This document shows positions 1-6,054 of a stretch of DNA of 22,514 nucleotides, in pieces. This stretch comes from Anaerolineaceae bacterium UBA6801 (GTDB lineage: Bacteria > Chloroflexota > Anaerolineae > Anaerolineales > Anaerolineaceae): the NCBI GenBank assembly GCA_002452315.1, contig DKFH01000183.1, positions 1-22,514 on the forward strand. The letters are read 5' to 3'. The notes below the pieces were generated by a model that saw only the letters and a program-made list of their open reading frames with translations, had not been told where the DNA came from and did not search any database. Within the stretch, counting starts at the first letter, position 1; each line of letters opens with the position of its first letter. A program made the position numbers and the translations under genes.

Positions 1-664
1 AAAACCCGATGATGAACCCGCCAAAGGAACGGCCAATCCAGGGGACCACCGCCACCGAGAGCATTAAACTCACACCGGGAGTCTCAAAATGGTTGCTCTG
101 GCCCCACACCCAGGCCGAGGGGAATTGCTTTCCCCAATCCTTCTCGATATACCCTCGCCCGCCGCTGAAATCCAGCACCCGGTCATCCCATTTCAGCTGC
201 CCCTTGATGCCATGATCCATGCTCACCACGCCATGGTAGCATTCCATCAATGGCACCCACGAGAACCAACCCATCGCACCAGGGGAGGTGAAGCGCACCG
301 GCCAGCGGTTCAAACCTGAAAAGCGGACCGTGCCCTGCATCTGACCCAGTTCATTGTCAATGGCCAGTTGAATAGAATCCGATTTAAAGGTGTTGGGTCC
401 CACATGAACCTCAAAAGCATCCCTTACAGCCCTAAAAGCGTCATAAGCATAGCGGTGAAAGCGTGGGTCTCCCTTGTTCGAGTAAAACACCTGCACAAAA
501 CTATGGCTGCTTTCCTGGTCTTTCCCTATGTACACGCCAGGGATGACCGCCAGCTGGTTTTTCTCATCCGCGCTGACCAGTTTATAGTACCAGCCCTCAA
601 AAAACGGTCCATTTTTGGAAAATCCGTGATAGCGATTCGGATGCAAAATGTTAGTAAAAGCCAT
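1..664 (-). CDS. Tocopherol-cyclase-like protein, partial (C-terminus beyond window edge)
   Basis: The reading frame is open from an ATG at 664 down to base 1, giving 221 residues with no stop. It resembles the tocopherol cyclase family (Pfam Tocopherol_cycl). Visible motifs are HPNRYHG at residues 8-14, FFEGWYYKLV at 21-30, VPLMECYHG at 137-145, FSGGRGYIEKDWG at 166-178 and WVWGQSNHF at 185-193. Plant and cyanobacterial members close the chromanol ring of vitamin E; non-photosynthetic bacterial homologues have no established substrate, so the function here is open. Family proteins are usually about 330-400 residues, so roughly a third lies outside the window. An AAGGAAG ribosome binding site sits about 6 bases before the ATG. 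No quinone or isoprenoid gene is visible nearby. Confidence 0.8.
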   Translation of the reverse strand, partial: MAFTNILHPNRYHGFSKNGPFFEGWYYKLVSADEKNQLAVIPGVYIGKDQESSHSFVQVFYSNKGDPRFHRYAYDAFRAVRDAFEVHVGPNTFKSDSIQLAIDNELGQMQGTVRFSGLNRWPVRFTSPGAMGWFSWVPLMECYHGVVSMDHGIKGQLKWDDRVLDFSGGRGYIEKDWGKQFPSAWVWGQSNHFETPGVSLMLSVAVVPWIGRSFGGFIIGF

Positions 665-735
665 GATATGCTTCCTTGCTAGGTAAGGGCCAGCCTGCAA
701 CACAGGGATCTGCCCCAGCAATTGGTCTGATGACG

Positions 736-876
736 CTATTTTACCCACAAAACCGCCTGCGCGGGCTTGTTTGTCACAGGTTCGGCGCACCGCCTTATTT
801 TATCTGCACTTTGAATGGCGGGTAACCAGATCGTGTTGATCATCAGGACGATCGTAGAATCAACGCACTTCACCAC
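736..876 (-). CDS. Possible small ORF (46 codons) with a very strong ribosome binding site
   Basis: A GTG at 876 is preceded by TAGGAGGTGAT, a near-perfect anti-16S match with ideal spacing. The frame reads MVKCVDSTIVLMINTIWLPA and continues to 46 residues before TAG at 736. A mildly hydrophobic stretch covers residues 7-20, and I recognise no family. It lies 71 bases upstream of the tocopherol-cyclase-like gene on the same strand, so it could be a small protein, a leader peptide, or the start of a decayed gene. The ribosome binding site is the only real support, since codon use and homology cannot be judged at this length. Confidence 0.3.
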   Translation of the reverse strand: MVKCVDSTIVLMINTIWLPAIQSADKIRRCAEPVTNKPAQAVLWVK

Positions 877-1003
877 AAAATCACCTCCTAATTTACGATT
901 GCCCAGTGTTTATCAGTTTGGTCTCGCATATAAATCATGCAACTTTATTCAATAAATTCCGTTCACTTATATGGAAAAGTAATTTATCAAGGGGACCAAC
1001 ACG
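877..1003. other. AT-rich divergent intergenic region
   Basis: This stretch lies between the small minus-strand ORF and the plus-strand lipoprotein pseudogene. It is AT-rich and should hold divergent promoters. On the plus strand TTTATT (944-949) and TTATAT (967-972), 17 bases apart, form only a weak candidate. I see no RNA gene or clear operator. Confidence 0.3.
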
Positions 1004-1366
1004 ATGAAAACCAGAACGCTGGAATTATTACCCCTACTGATCTTATCCCTGCTCATCCTCAGCGCCTGTCAGATATTCCCTTGGTTCAGCGTTATGCGCG
1101 GTTCAGGGACCATCACCACTGAATCCCACTCAGTAGGCGGCTTTAATGCCGTTCGGCTTGATGGCGCCGACAATTATCAAGGCTCCGATTTGGTATCACG
1201 CTAGACCGCGATTGAAATCAACGGTTTGGGGAATGGCACCGTCTGGGCCAGCAAAACCCTGCACATCACCATCAAGGGTGGCGGTTCTGTGAACTACTAC
1301 GGATCTCCACAACTCACCCAGCAGATCAGCGGCCTGGGCGACGTCAGCAAGCTGGGTGATAAATAA
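1004..1366 (+). pseudogene. Decayed DUF2807 (head-GIN domain) lipoprotein gene
   Basis: The ATG at 1004 follows AAGGGGACC. It opens a lipoprotein signal peptide with lipobox LSAC (Cys22), then the start of a DUF2807 domain (GSGTITTESHSVGGFNAVRL, residues 33-52). The frame meets TAG at 1202-1204. In the same frame the sequence then resumes with a DUF2807 C-terminus (GNGTVWASKTLHITI, then SVNYYGSP and SGLGDVSKLGDK) and stops at TAA 1364-1366. Intact family proteins are usually 200-260 residues and have a longer beta-helical middle, so the gene has lost roughly 100 residues internally and carries a nonsense codon. Read through, it would be only 120 residues. It sits 80 bases upstream of a LiaF/DUF5668-like gene, a pairing expected for envelope-stress loci. 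Confidence 0.75.
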
Positions 1367-1446
1367 CCACCCCCTATGATAAAATTTACCAGGGCCAGCG
1401 CGTTGATGCCGGCCTTGGTGTACAGTTTTTGTGTAAGGAGACGAAC

Positions 1447-1953
1447 ATGAAACGAAATAATCGCATTTTTCTCGGGGTGATCCTCATCCTGGCGGGTGCC
1501 TTGCTGCTCAGCCGGGAACTGTGGCCGGAATTGTTCCAATTCTGGGACTGGCCGTTTTTCATCATCGGTCTCGGTGGATTTTTTCTGCTGTGGGCGGTTT
1601 TCAGCGGTGCGGGCGGGCTGGCCGTCCCCGGGTCTATCCTGGCCGGGATCGGCGGCATCCTCTATTACCAGAACCTGACTGGAGACTGGGAAAGCTGGGC
1701 TTATATCTGGGCGCTCATCCCTGCCTTTGTGGGCGTGGGCGTGATCCTCAGCGGCATCATCGACCGGAACTACAAAGAAGCCTTCACCGGCGGGTTGATC
1801 CTCCTGATGATCAGCGGAATCTTGTTTTTTGCCTTCGGGGAATTCTTTGGTTTACGCACTGAGGTCACCCAATACTGGCCGGTTTTGTTGATCATCCTGG
1901 GCGTGATCGCCCTGTTGCGCGCCCTCCTGCCTGGCAAGGGCAAGCGCGCCTGA
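1447..1953 (+). CDS. Small integral membrane protein, LiaF/DUF5668-like
   Basis: This is a 168-residue protein made almost wholly of hydrophobic helices: about five or six segments at residues 7-22, 35-53, 57-72, 86-104, 112-130 and 140-158. Repeated short blocks such as WPFFIIGLG and WPVLLIILG are typical of the DUF5668/LiaI-LiaF N-terminal fold. These proteins usually act in cell-envelope stress sensing, but the regulatory C-terminal LiaF domain is absent, so no role can be assigned. The start at 1447 is chosen because AAGGAG (1435-1440) lies 6 bases upstream. A TTG 18 bases earlier in frame would put this site inside the coding region. The stop is followed by two hairpins. Confidence 0.75.
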   Translation: MKRNNRIFLGVILILAGALLLSRELWPELFQFWDWPFFIIGLGGFFLLWAVFSGAGGLAVPGSILAGIGGILYYQNLTGDWESWAYIWALIPAFVGVGVILSGIIDRNYKEAFTGGLILLMISGILFFAFGEFFGLRTEVTQYWPVLLIILGVIALLRALLPGKGKRA

Positions 1954-1954
1954 C

Positions 1955-1983
1955 CCCCAAACCCAAAAAACAGGCCTTTGGGG
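1955..1983 (+). terminator. Possible hairpin after the DUF5668-like gene
   Basis: CCCCAAA (1955-1961) pairs perfectly with TTTGGGG (1977-1983) around a 15-base loop, starting 2 bases after the stop codon. There is no T tract directly after it, so it is a weak terminator candidate and may only assist the stronger hairpin downstream. Confidence 0.3.
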
Positions 1984-2010
1984 ACTTAATTTCATACTGA
2001 TCCATAAACA

Positions 2011-2050
2011 AAAACCGGGCTGGTCAGGCCTGACCAACCTGGTTTCTTTT
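2011..2050. terminator. Bidirectional rho-independent terminator between convergent genes
   Basis: The perfect palindrome TGGTCAGGCCTGACCA (2021-2036) extends outward to AACC/GGTT at 2013-2016 and 2041-2044 with one mismatch and one G-T pair. It is flanked by an A run on the left (2008-2014) and TTTCTTTT on the right (2043-2050), so it can end transcripts from both sides. It lies between the DUF5668-like gene (plus) and the HIT gene (minus). Confidence 0.75.
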
Positions 2051-2073
2051 AACGCATACCTGGCAGGAAATAA

Positions 2074-2562
2074 CTATTCGAAACGCTCCCAGGCTTCCTT
2101 CACCCGCTGGTAGGTATCCGCCAGAGATTCGGGCAGCACCCGCGTCTCCCCCACCGTGGAGATAAAGCTCGTATCCCCGCCCCAGCGCGGCACAATGTGC
2201 ATGTGCACATGTTCCGCAATGCCCGCCCCGGCCACATCGCCCAGGTTCATCCCCAGGTTGAACCCTTCCGGGTGATAGACCGTCTCCAAAACAGCCACGG
2301 CTTTGGTCACCAGGTCCATCATCTCGCGCCGTACCTCGGGGGGCAAATCCCCCAGGCGGTCCGCATGCATAAAGGGCACGCACATCAGATGGCCGCTGGT
2401 ATAGGGGTAACGGTTGAGGATCATAAACACCCCTTCACCCCTGTGAAAGACCAGGTTATCCAGGCCATCCTCGCGTGCTGCCGCCAGGCAAAAGACGCAC
2501 CCCTGTTCAGCTCGATTATCTTGAATATATTTCATCCGCCACGGTGTCCAGATATAATTCAT
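2074..2562 (-). CDS. HIT-family nucleotide hydrolase/phosphorylase (Ap4A-type)
   Basis: The 162-residue protein has the histidine-triad signature EHVHMHIVPRW near residues 117-127, in which the central His is the nucleophile in this family. It also has an N-terminal CVFC pair (residues 22-25) that fits a zinc site, and the block LNRYPYTSGHLMCVPFMHA before the triad. The opening WTPWRMKYI is characteristic of the actinobacterial/Chloroflexi subgroup annotated as AP-4-A phosphorylase. Known members cleave or phosphorolyse dinucleoside polyphosphates or AMP derivatives in the cytosol; the exact substrate cannot be read from sequence. An AAGGATGA site precedes the ATG. The gene is monocistronic and divergent from xseA. 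Confidence 0.88.
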   Translation of the reverse strand: MNYIWTPWRMKYIQDNRAEQGCVFCLAAAREDGLDNLVFHRGEGVFMILNRYPYTSGHLMCVPFMHADRLGDLPPEVRREMMDLVTKAVAVLETVYHPEGFNLGMNLGDVAGAGIAEHVHMHIVPRWGGDTSFISTVGETRVLPESLADTYQRVKEAWERFE

Positions 2563-2643
2563 CGGGTCTCATCCTTACGCTGTGCGATTAATTGTATCAG
2601 AATATCCGCACCATAAGCGCATGGCGCCAAAAACATTAAAAGA

Positions 2644-2681
2644 ATACCCCTTTCCGCTCAAGTTCCGCCCATCCGGGGTAT
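2644..2681. repeat. Inverted repeat in the HIT/xseA divergent promoter region
   Basis: ATACCCC (2644-2650) and GGGGTAT (2675-2681) form a perfect 7-base inverted repeat with a 24-base spacer. It lies in the 167-bp gap between divergent HIT and xseA. It could be an operator or a weak hairpin, and nothing else identifies it. A TATACT box for xseA follows at 2692-2697 but has no good -35 box. Confidence 0.3.
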
Positions 2682-2729
2682 CATTTATTGATATACTTGT
2701 CACACAGCAACAAGTGAAACCGTCTTACC

Positions 2730-3974
2730 ATGGAACAATACAGCCTTTTTCAGCCCCAATACATCCTCAGCGTCAGCCAGCTGACGGGTTACCTGCGCCA
2801 GGTGGTTGAGAGCGACGAGCTGCTGCAGGACCTGTGGGTCGAGGGGGAGATCTCCAACTTCACCCGGGCCAGCTCGGGCCACCTTTACTTCACCCTCAAG
2901 GACAGCCAGGCGTCCATCCGCTGCGTGATGTGGCGCAACTGGGCCACACGCCTTGATTTTGAGCCGCGCGAAGGCCTGGCCGTCGAAACCCACGGCGGTA
3001 TGGGCGTGTATGAGGTCTCCGGACAGGTGCAGCTCTATGTTGATATCATGCGCCCGGCCGGGGAAGGCCTGCTCTTCCAGGAATTCTTGCGCCTGAAGGC
3101 CAAACTGGAAGCTGAAGGGCTGTTTGACCCCGCGGCCAAACGGCCCATCCCGCCCCTGCCCAGGGTGATTGGCATCGTCACCTCACCCACCGGCGCGGCC
3201 TTACAGGACATGCTCAACACCCTGCGCCGCCGTTACCCGGTGGTGCAGGTCGTGCTCTCGCCCACCGCCGTCCAGGGGGCAAATGCCCCGGGAGAGATCG
3301 TAGCAGCCCTCGAACGGCTCAACCAGGAGGCAGAACCCGATGTGATCCTCATCGGCCGGGGCGGCGGCTCAATCGAAGACCTGTGGGCCTTCAATGATGA
3401 GGCCGTTGCCCGCGCAGTGGCTGCCTCGGCTGCACCGGTGATCTCCGGTGTCGGGCACGAGACCGACTTCACCCTGACGGATTTCGCCGCCGACCTGCGC
3501 GCCCCCACGCCGACCGCAGCCGCCGAGGTCGCCACCCCGGACCGGACTGAGCTGTTGGGGATCATCGCAGATTTGGCTAACCGCCACACCGCCGCGCTGA
3601 ATACTCGCCTGACCGACCTGCGCTGGGCGTATGGGCAGGCTCAAAACGCCCTCGACCGGCTGTCTCCCCGCCACACAATCAACGCCTACCGCCAGCGCCT
3701 GGACGAGATCACCCTGCGCCTGGACCGCGCTACCCGGGTCAGGCTGGATAAGCTGCACATGGGGCTGACCAGCCTGGAGCAATCCCTGCACAGCCTCAGC
3801 CCCCATGCGGTCCTCAAGCGCGGCTATGCCATCGTCACCCGCACCAGTGACGGGCAGTTGGTCAAGCGCGCCGACCAGGTGCACCCGGATGAGGACGTCC
3901 ACATCCGGGTCAGCCAGGGGGCCATGCAAGCCCGCATTACACACATCACCCAGGAGGATGATCATGACCGATAA
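2730..3974 (+). CDS. xseA: Exodeoxyribonuclease VII large subunit
   Basis: This 414-residue catalytic subunit of exonuclease VII, with several XseB copies, degrades single-stranded DNA from both ends in repair and recombination. An N-terminal OB-fold spans about residues 12-108 (SVSQLTGYLRQVVE, then VEGEISNF). The nuclease domain has VTSPTGAALQD (150-160), GRGGGSIEDLWAFN (209-222), PVISGVGHETD (236-246) and RAPTPTAAAE (257-266), all family signatures. The coiled C-terminal part that holds XseB follows, ending with LKRGYAIV and a short tail. Length is normal. The ATG has no strong ribosome binding site. The 3' end overlaps xseB by 11 bases, indicating coupled translation. Confidence 0.97.
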   Translation: MEQYSLFQPQYILSVSQLTGYLRQVVESDELLQDLWVEGEISNFTRASSGHLYFTLKDSQASIRCVMWRNWATRLDFEPREGLAVETHGGMGVYEVSGQVQLYVDIMRPAGEGLLFQEFLRLKAKLEAEGLFDPAAKRPIPPLPRVIGIVTSPTGAALQDMLNTLRRRYPVVQVVLSPTAVQGANAPGEIVAALERLNQEAEPDVILIGRGGGSIEDLWAFNDEAVARAVAASAAPVISGVGHETDFTLTDFAADLRAPTPTAAAEVATPDRTELLGIIADLANRHTAALNTRLTDLRWAYGQAQNALDRLSPRHTINAYRQRLDEITLRLDRATRVRLDKLHMGLTSLEQSLHSLSPHAVLKRGYAIVTRTSDGQLVKRADQVHPDEDVHIRVSQGAMQARITHITQEDDHDR

Positions 3975-4200
3975 TCACACCCAGGATATCCACACCATGA
4001 ATTTTGAAACCGCTTTTAACGCCCTGCAGGAGAACGTAGCCAAACTTGAGGGGGAGGACCTGCCCCTAGAAACAGCCCTGATGCTGTTTGAACGCGGCCA
4101 TGCGCTGGCCAAACGCTGCGCCGCCCTGCTGGAAGAAGCTGAATTAAAAGTACGTATGTTGACCAGCGACGTATCCGATACACCCCCAACGGAAGAATAA
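3964..4200 (+). CDS. xseB: Exodeoxyribonuclease VII small subunit
   Basis: The 78-residue helical subunit that binds the XseA coiled stalk shows the family core FETAFNALQENVAKLE (residues 14-29) and LPLETALMLFERGHALAK (33-50), followed by the CAALLEEAELKV helix. The start at 3964 is supported by AGGAGGATG just upstream and by normal length. A much longer in-frame extension from 3805 would run through xseA in another frame and is unlikely. An internal ATG 11 codons later, nearer the conserved core, is a possible alternative start. The gene overlaps the end of xseA and is followed 3 bases later by the DUF212 gene. Confidence 0.93.
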   Translation: MTDNHTQDIHTMNFETAFNALQENVAKLEGEDLPLETALMLFERGHALAKRCAALLEEAELKVRMLTSDVSDTPPTEE

Positions 4201-4203
4201 CCC

Positions 4204-4665
4204 ATGCCGCTTTCTGGTGTCTTCCACAACCCCGTTTTTATCGCCACCCTGGTGGCCTCATTTTTGGCACAAATCCTCAAACTGCCCATATGCTACCTGC
4301 GCACCCAGGAATGGGATTGGTCACTGCTGATCAGCACCGGCGGCATGCCCAGCTCGCACTCGGCCGTGGTCACCGCAGCAGCGGTGGGCATCGGCCACTA
4401 TGCCGGGTTCGACACGCCCCTGTTCGGCCTGGCCTTCGCCATCGCCTCGGTGGTAATCTACGATTCGACCAATATCCGCCGCCAGGCCGGCTTCCATGCC
4501 AAGCAGATCAACCGCATCATTAAAGAACTCTTAAGTGGCGAGAGCAAGCCCGCCGAGGATTTCAAAGAGCTGCGCGAGGTCCTGGGCCACTCGCCGCTTG
4601 AAGCCCTGGGCGGCGTCATCCTGGGGGTCCTTGTCAATCTCGTCCTCTGGCAGCTCTGGCCGTGA
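4204..4665 (+). CDS. Divergent PAP2 family membrane protein (DUF212)
   Basis: The 153-residue protein matches the DUF212 family (acid phosphatase/vanadium-dependent haloperoxidase related). It has GGMPSSHSA at residues 46-54, YDSTNIRRQAG at 86-96 and LREVLGHSPLEALGG at 123-137, with hydrophobic segments near 10-25, 52-66, 72-86 and 136-150. The conserved Ser/His/Arg set recalls the PAP2 phosphatase active site, and a lipid or isoprenoid phosphatase role is often suggested but unproven. It starts 3 bases after xseB, so it is probably the last gene of the xseA-xseB operon. Its TGA stop lies inside a heptameric repeat block. Confidence 0.85.
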   Translation: MPLSGVFHNPVFIATLVASFLAQILKLPICYLRTQEWDWSLLISTGGMPSSHSAVVTAAAVGIGHYAGFDTPLFGLAFAIASVVIYDSTNIRRQAGFHAKQINRIIKELLSGESKPAEDFKELREVLGHSPLEALGGVILGVLVNLVLWQLWP

Positions 4666-4696
4666 GTGGTGAATGGTGATTGGTGCATTGCGAATA
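4662..4696 (+). repeat. Heptad-phased tandem repeat at the DUF212 stop codon
   Basis: Five consecutive 7-mers read GTGAGTG, GTGAATG, GTGATTG, GTGCATT and GCGAATA. The first contains the TGA stop of the upstream gene. The same heptads recur at 4827-4847 (GTGAATA, GTGCATT, GTGATTA). Similar 7-bp-phased blocks sit at the ends of yfcC, abiEii and murJ. Confidence 0.65.
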
Positions 4697-4744
4697 GTCC
4701 CGCTCCGCACAACTCTTGTCAATGCGAACCGCCGGAGCCCGTAG

Positions 4745-4778
4745 GGCGCGGTCTGCTCGTGACCGCACCAATTTTTTT
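4745..4778 (+). terminator. Probable rho-independent terminator of the xseA operon
   Basis: GCGGTC (4748-4753) and GACCGC (4761-4766) form a perfect 6-bp stem with a 7-base loop. After a C-A mismatch the stem extends by two more G-C pairs, and a T7 run follows at 4772-4778. It lies 80 bases after the DUF212 stop and just before a dispersed-type repeat. Confidence 0.5.
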
Positions 4779-4819
4779 GTCGTTGCGAGGAAGTCCCGCA
4801 GGGACGACGAAGCAATCTC
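4779..4819. repeat. Dispersed-type intergenic repeat with stem GTCCC-GCA-GGGAC
   Basis: The segment starts GTCGTTGCGAGG and ends GACGAAGCAATCTC, framing a GTCCC/GGGAC hairpin (4793-4805). This resembles a short intergenic repeat found in many copies in diverse bacterial genomes. Only one copy is in the window, so the assignment rests on recall of the motif. Confidence 0.45.
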
Positions 4820-4826
4820 AATATTC

Positions 4827-4847
4827 GTGAATAGTGCATTGTGATTA
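4827..4847 (+). repeat. Second heptad block in the 4666-4952 spacer
   Basis: Three 7-mers, GTGAATA, GTGCATT and GTGATTA, nearly repeat those of the 4662-4696 block in the same orientation. With it they bracket the terminator and the dispersed-type repeat. The rest of this 287-base spacer holds a C run (4863-4869) and no gene that I can support. Confidence 0.5.
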
Positions 4848-4952
4848 CCCTGTAGGGTGTGCACCCCCCCAACCCAACAGCCATCTACAACCCCCAACGG
4901 CTTTCCCGGACCGCAGTATCATTAACCTCACCATCCAGAAAAAAAGGCCGTT

Positions 4953-5828
4953 ATGAAAAAATCACTTACCAATATCCTCGGAACCCTCCTCGCCATCACC
5001 GCCGGTGCGGGCATCGCCTTCTCTGGCGGCCAGGAGAGCGTCAAGCTCGGCAACTTCCCCCTGTTCACCCTGCTGATCATCGCCGCTTACCTGGTCCAAT
5101 GGATCGCCTTCATCTTCGCCTACCTGCAAAAAAGCGAGCGCTTCTTTGACCTCACCGGCAGCCTGACTTACATCACCCTGGTCACGGCTGCCGTCCTGCT
5201 GATCCCCCAAATTGACCGCCGGGCTGTCCTGCTGCTGGTCGTGGTGGTCATCTGGGCCACCCGCCTGGGCACCTTCCTGTTTGGCCGCGTCCTCAAACAG
5301 GGCAGAGACGACCGCTTCGACGAAATCAAGCTCTCCTTCACCAGCTTTCTGCTCACCTGGACGTTGCAGGGCCTGTGGGTCACCTTCACGGCCGCGGCAG
5401 CCCTGGCGGCCATCACGTCCACCCACCCGCGCGAGTTGGGTCGGCCGGCGCTGGTCGGCCTGCTGGTGTGGGCGCTGGGCTATTTCATCGAGATGGCCGC
5501 TGATGTGCAGAAGAGCGCCTTCCGCGCCAACCCGGACAACAAAGACGCCTTCATCCGCACCGGCCTGTGGGCCTGGTCACGCCATCCTAATTACTTCGGC
5601 GAGATCGTGCTGTGGCTCGGCGTGGCGCTGATCGCGCTGTCAGCGCTCAGGGGTTGGGCTTTGCTGACGCTCATCTCCCCCCTGTGGGTCATCATCCAGC
5701 TGACGGTGATCAGCGGCGTGCCCATGCTCGAGCGAAAAGCCGACAAAAAGTGGGGCGGCCAGGCAGATTACGAGGCCTACAAAGCCAATACGCCCGTCCT
5801 GATCCCCCGCCCGCCATCCAGGCAATAA
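4953..5828 (+). CDS. DUF1295 family membrane protein (steroid 5-alpha-reductase-like fold)
   Basis: The 291-residue polytopic protein has hydrophobic segments near residues 8-24, 38-58, 70-86, 91-110, 128-154, 165-181 and 219-258. The family signatures are FFDLTGS at 64-70, a conserved Glu at 180 followed by ADVQK, and GLWAWSRHPNYFGE at 204-217, with MLERK near the C-terminus. DUF1295 belongs with 3-oxo-5-alpha-steroid 4-dehydrogenases and isoprenylcysteine methyltransferases; the SRHPNYFGE block forms the cofactor-binding region in that superfamily. The substrate is unknown. An AAAAGG stretch precedes the ATG. It is separated from the upstream operon by repeats and a terminator, so it is probably transcribed alone. 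Confidence 0.88.
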   Translation: MKKSLTNILGTLLAITAGAGIAFSGGQESVKLGNFPLFTLLIIAAYLVQWIAFIFAYLQKSERFFDLTGSLTYITLVTAAVLLIPQIDRRAVLLLVVVVIWATRLGTFLFGRVLKQGRDDRFDEIKLSFTSFLLTWTLQGLWVTFTAAAALAAITSTHPRELGRPALVGLLVWALGYFIEMAADVQKSAFRANPDNKDAFIRTGLWAWSRHPNYFGEIVLWLGVALIALSALRGWALLTLISPLWVIIQLTVISGVPMLERKADKKWGGQADYEAYKANTPVLIPRPPSRQ

Positions 5829-5945
5829 GCGGACCGGCCTTTTACCATCATCACATCAGGGTGAAGCGCCTCCACCCAGGTCCTTCATCACACGCCCCCC
5901 ATAAACAGAATCTGCGAGGTGCGGCGAGGTATTTGCCCACACATT

Positions 5946-5973
5946 TTGTCAGCCGCCACAACGATGGTATCCT
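5946..5973 (+). promoter_or_regulatory. Candidate sigma-70-type promoter for the baeRF-like gene
   Basis: TTGTCA (5946-5951) matches the -35 consensus at 5 of 6 positions, and TATCCT (5968-5973) matches the -10 at 4 of 6, with a 16-base spacer. The predicted leader of about 75 bases contains the hairpin ATGGATG/CATCCAT (5988-6006), whose role is unknown. Confidence 0.45.
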
Positions 5974-6054
5974 TAAGATAAGACTGCATGGATGGTTTTC
6001 ATCCATGAACAGGAATTATTTTAAATCAACAGATAAACCTCGGAAGGAGCACAT

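Noticed and set aside
2197..2616. Plus-strand open frame opposite the HIT gene
   Set aside because: Mirror of HIT-family coding sequence; the histidine-triad motif is on the minus strand.
3805..3963. N-terminal extension of XseB
   Set aside because: The extra residues come from another frame of xseA, are of low complexity, and XseB is normally 70-80 residues with a good ribosome binding site at 3964.
4666..4952. CRISPR array
   Set aside because: Repeats are 7 bases long, degenerate and without unique spacers of regular length; no cas genes are present.
5988..6006. ATGGATG-GTTTT-CATCCAT hairpin as terminator of the DUF1295 gene
   Set aside because: No T tract follows, and it lies inside the predicted leader of the next gene, so a leader structure is more likely.
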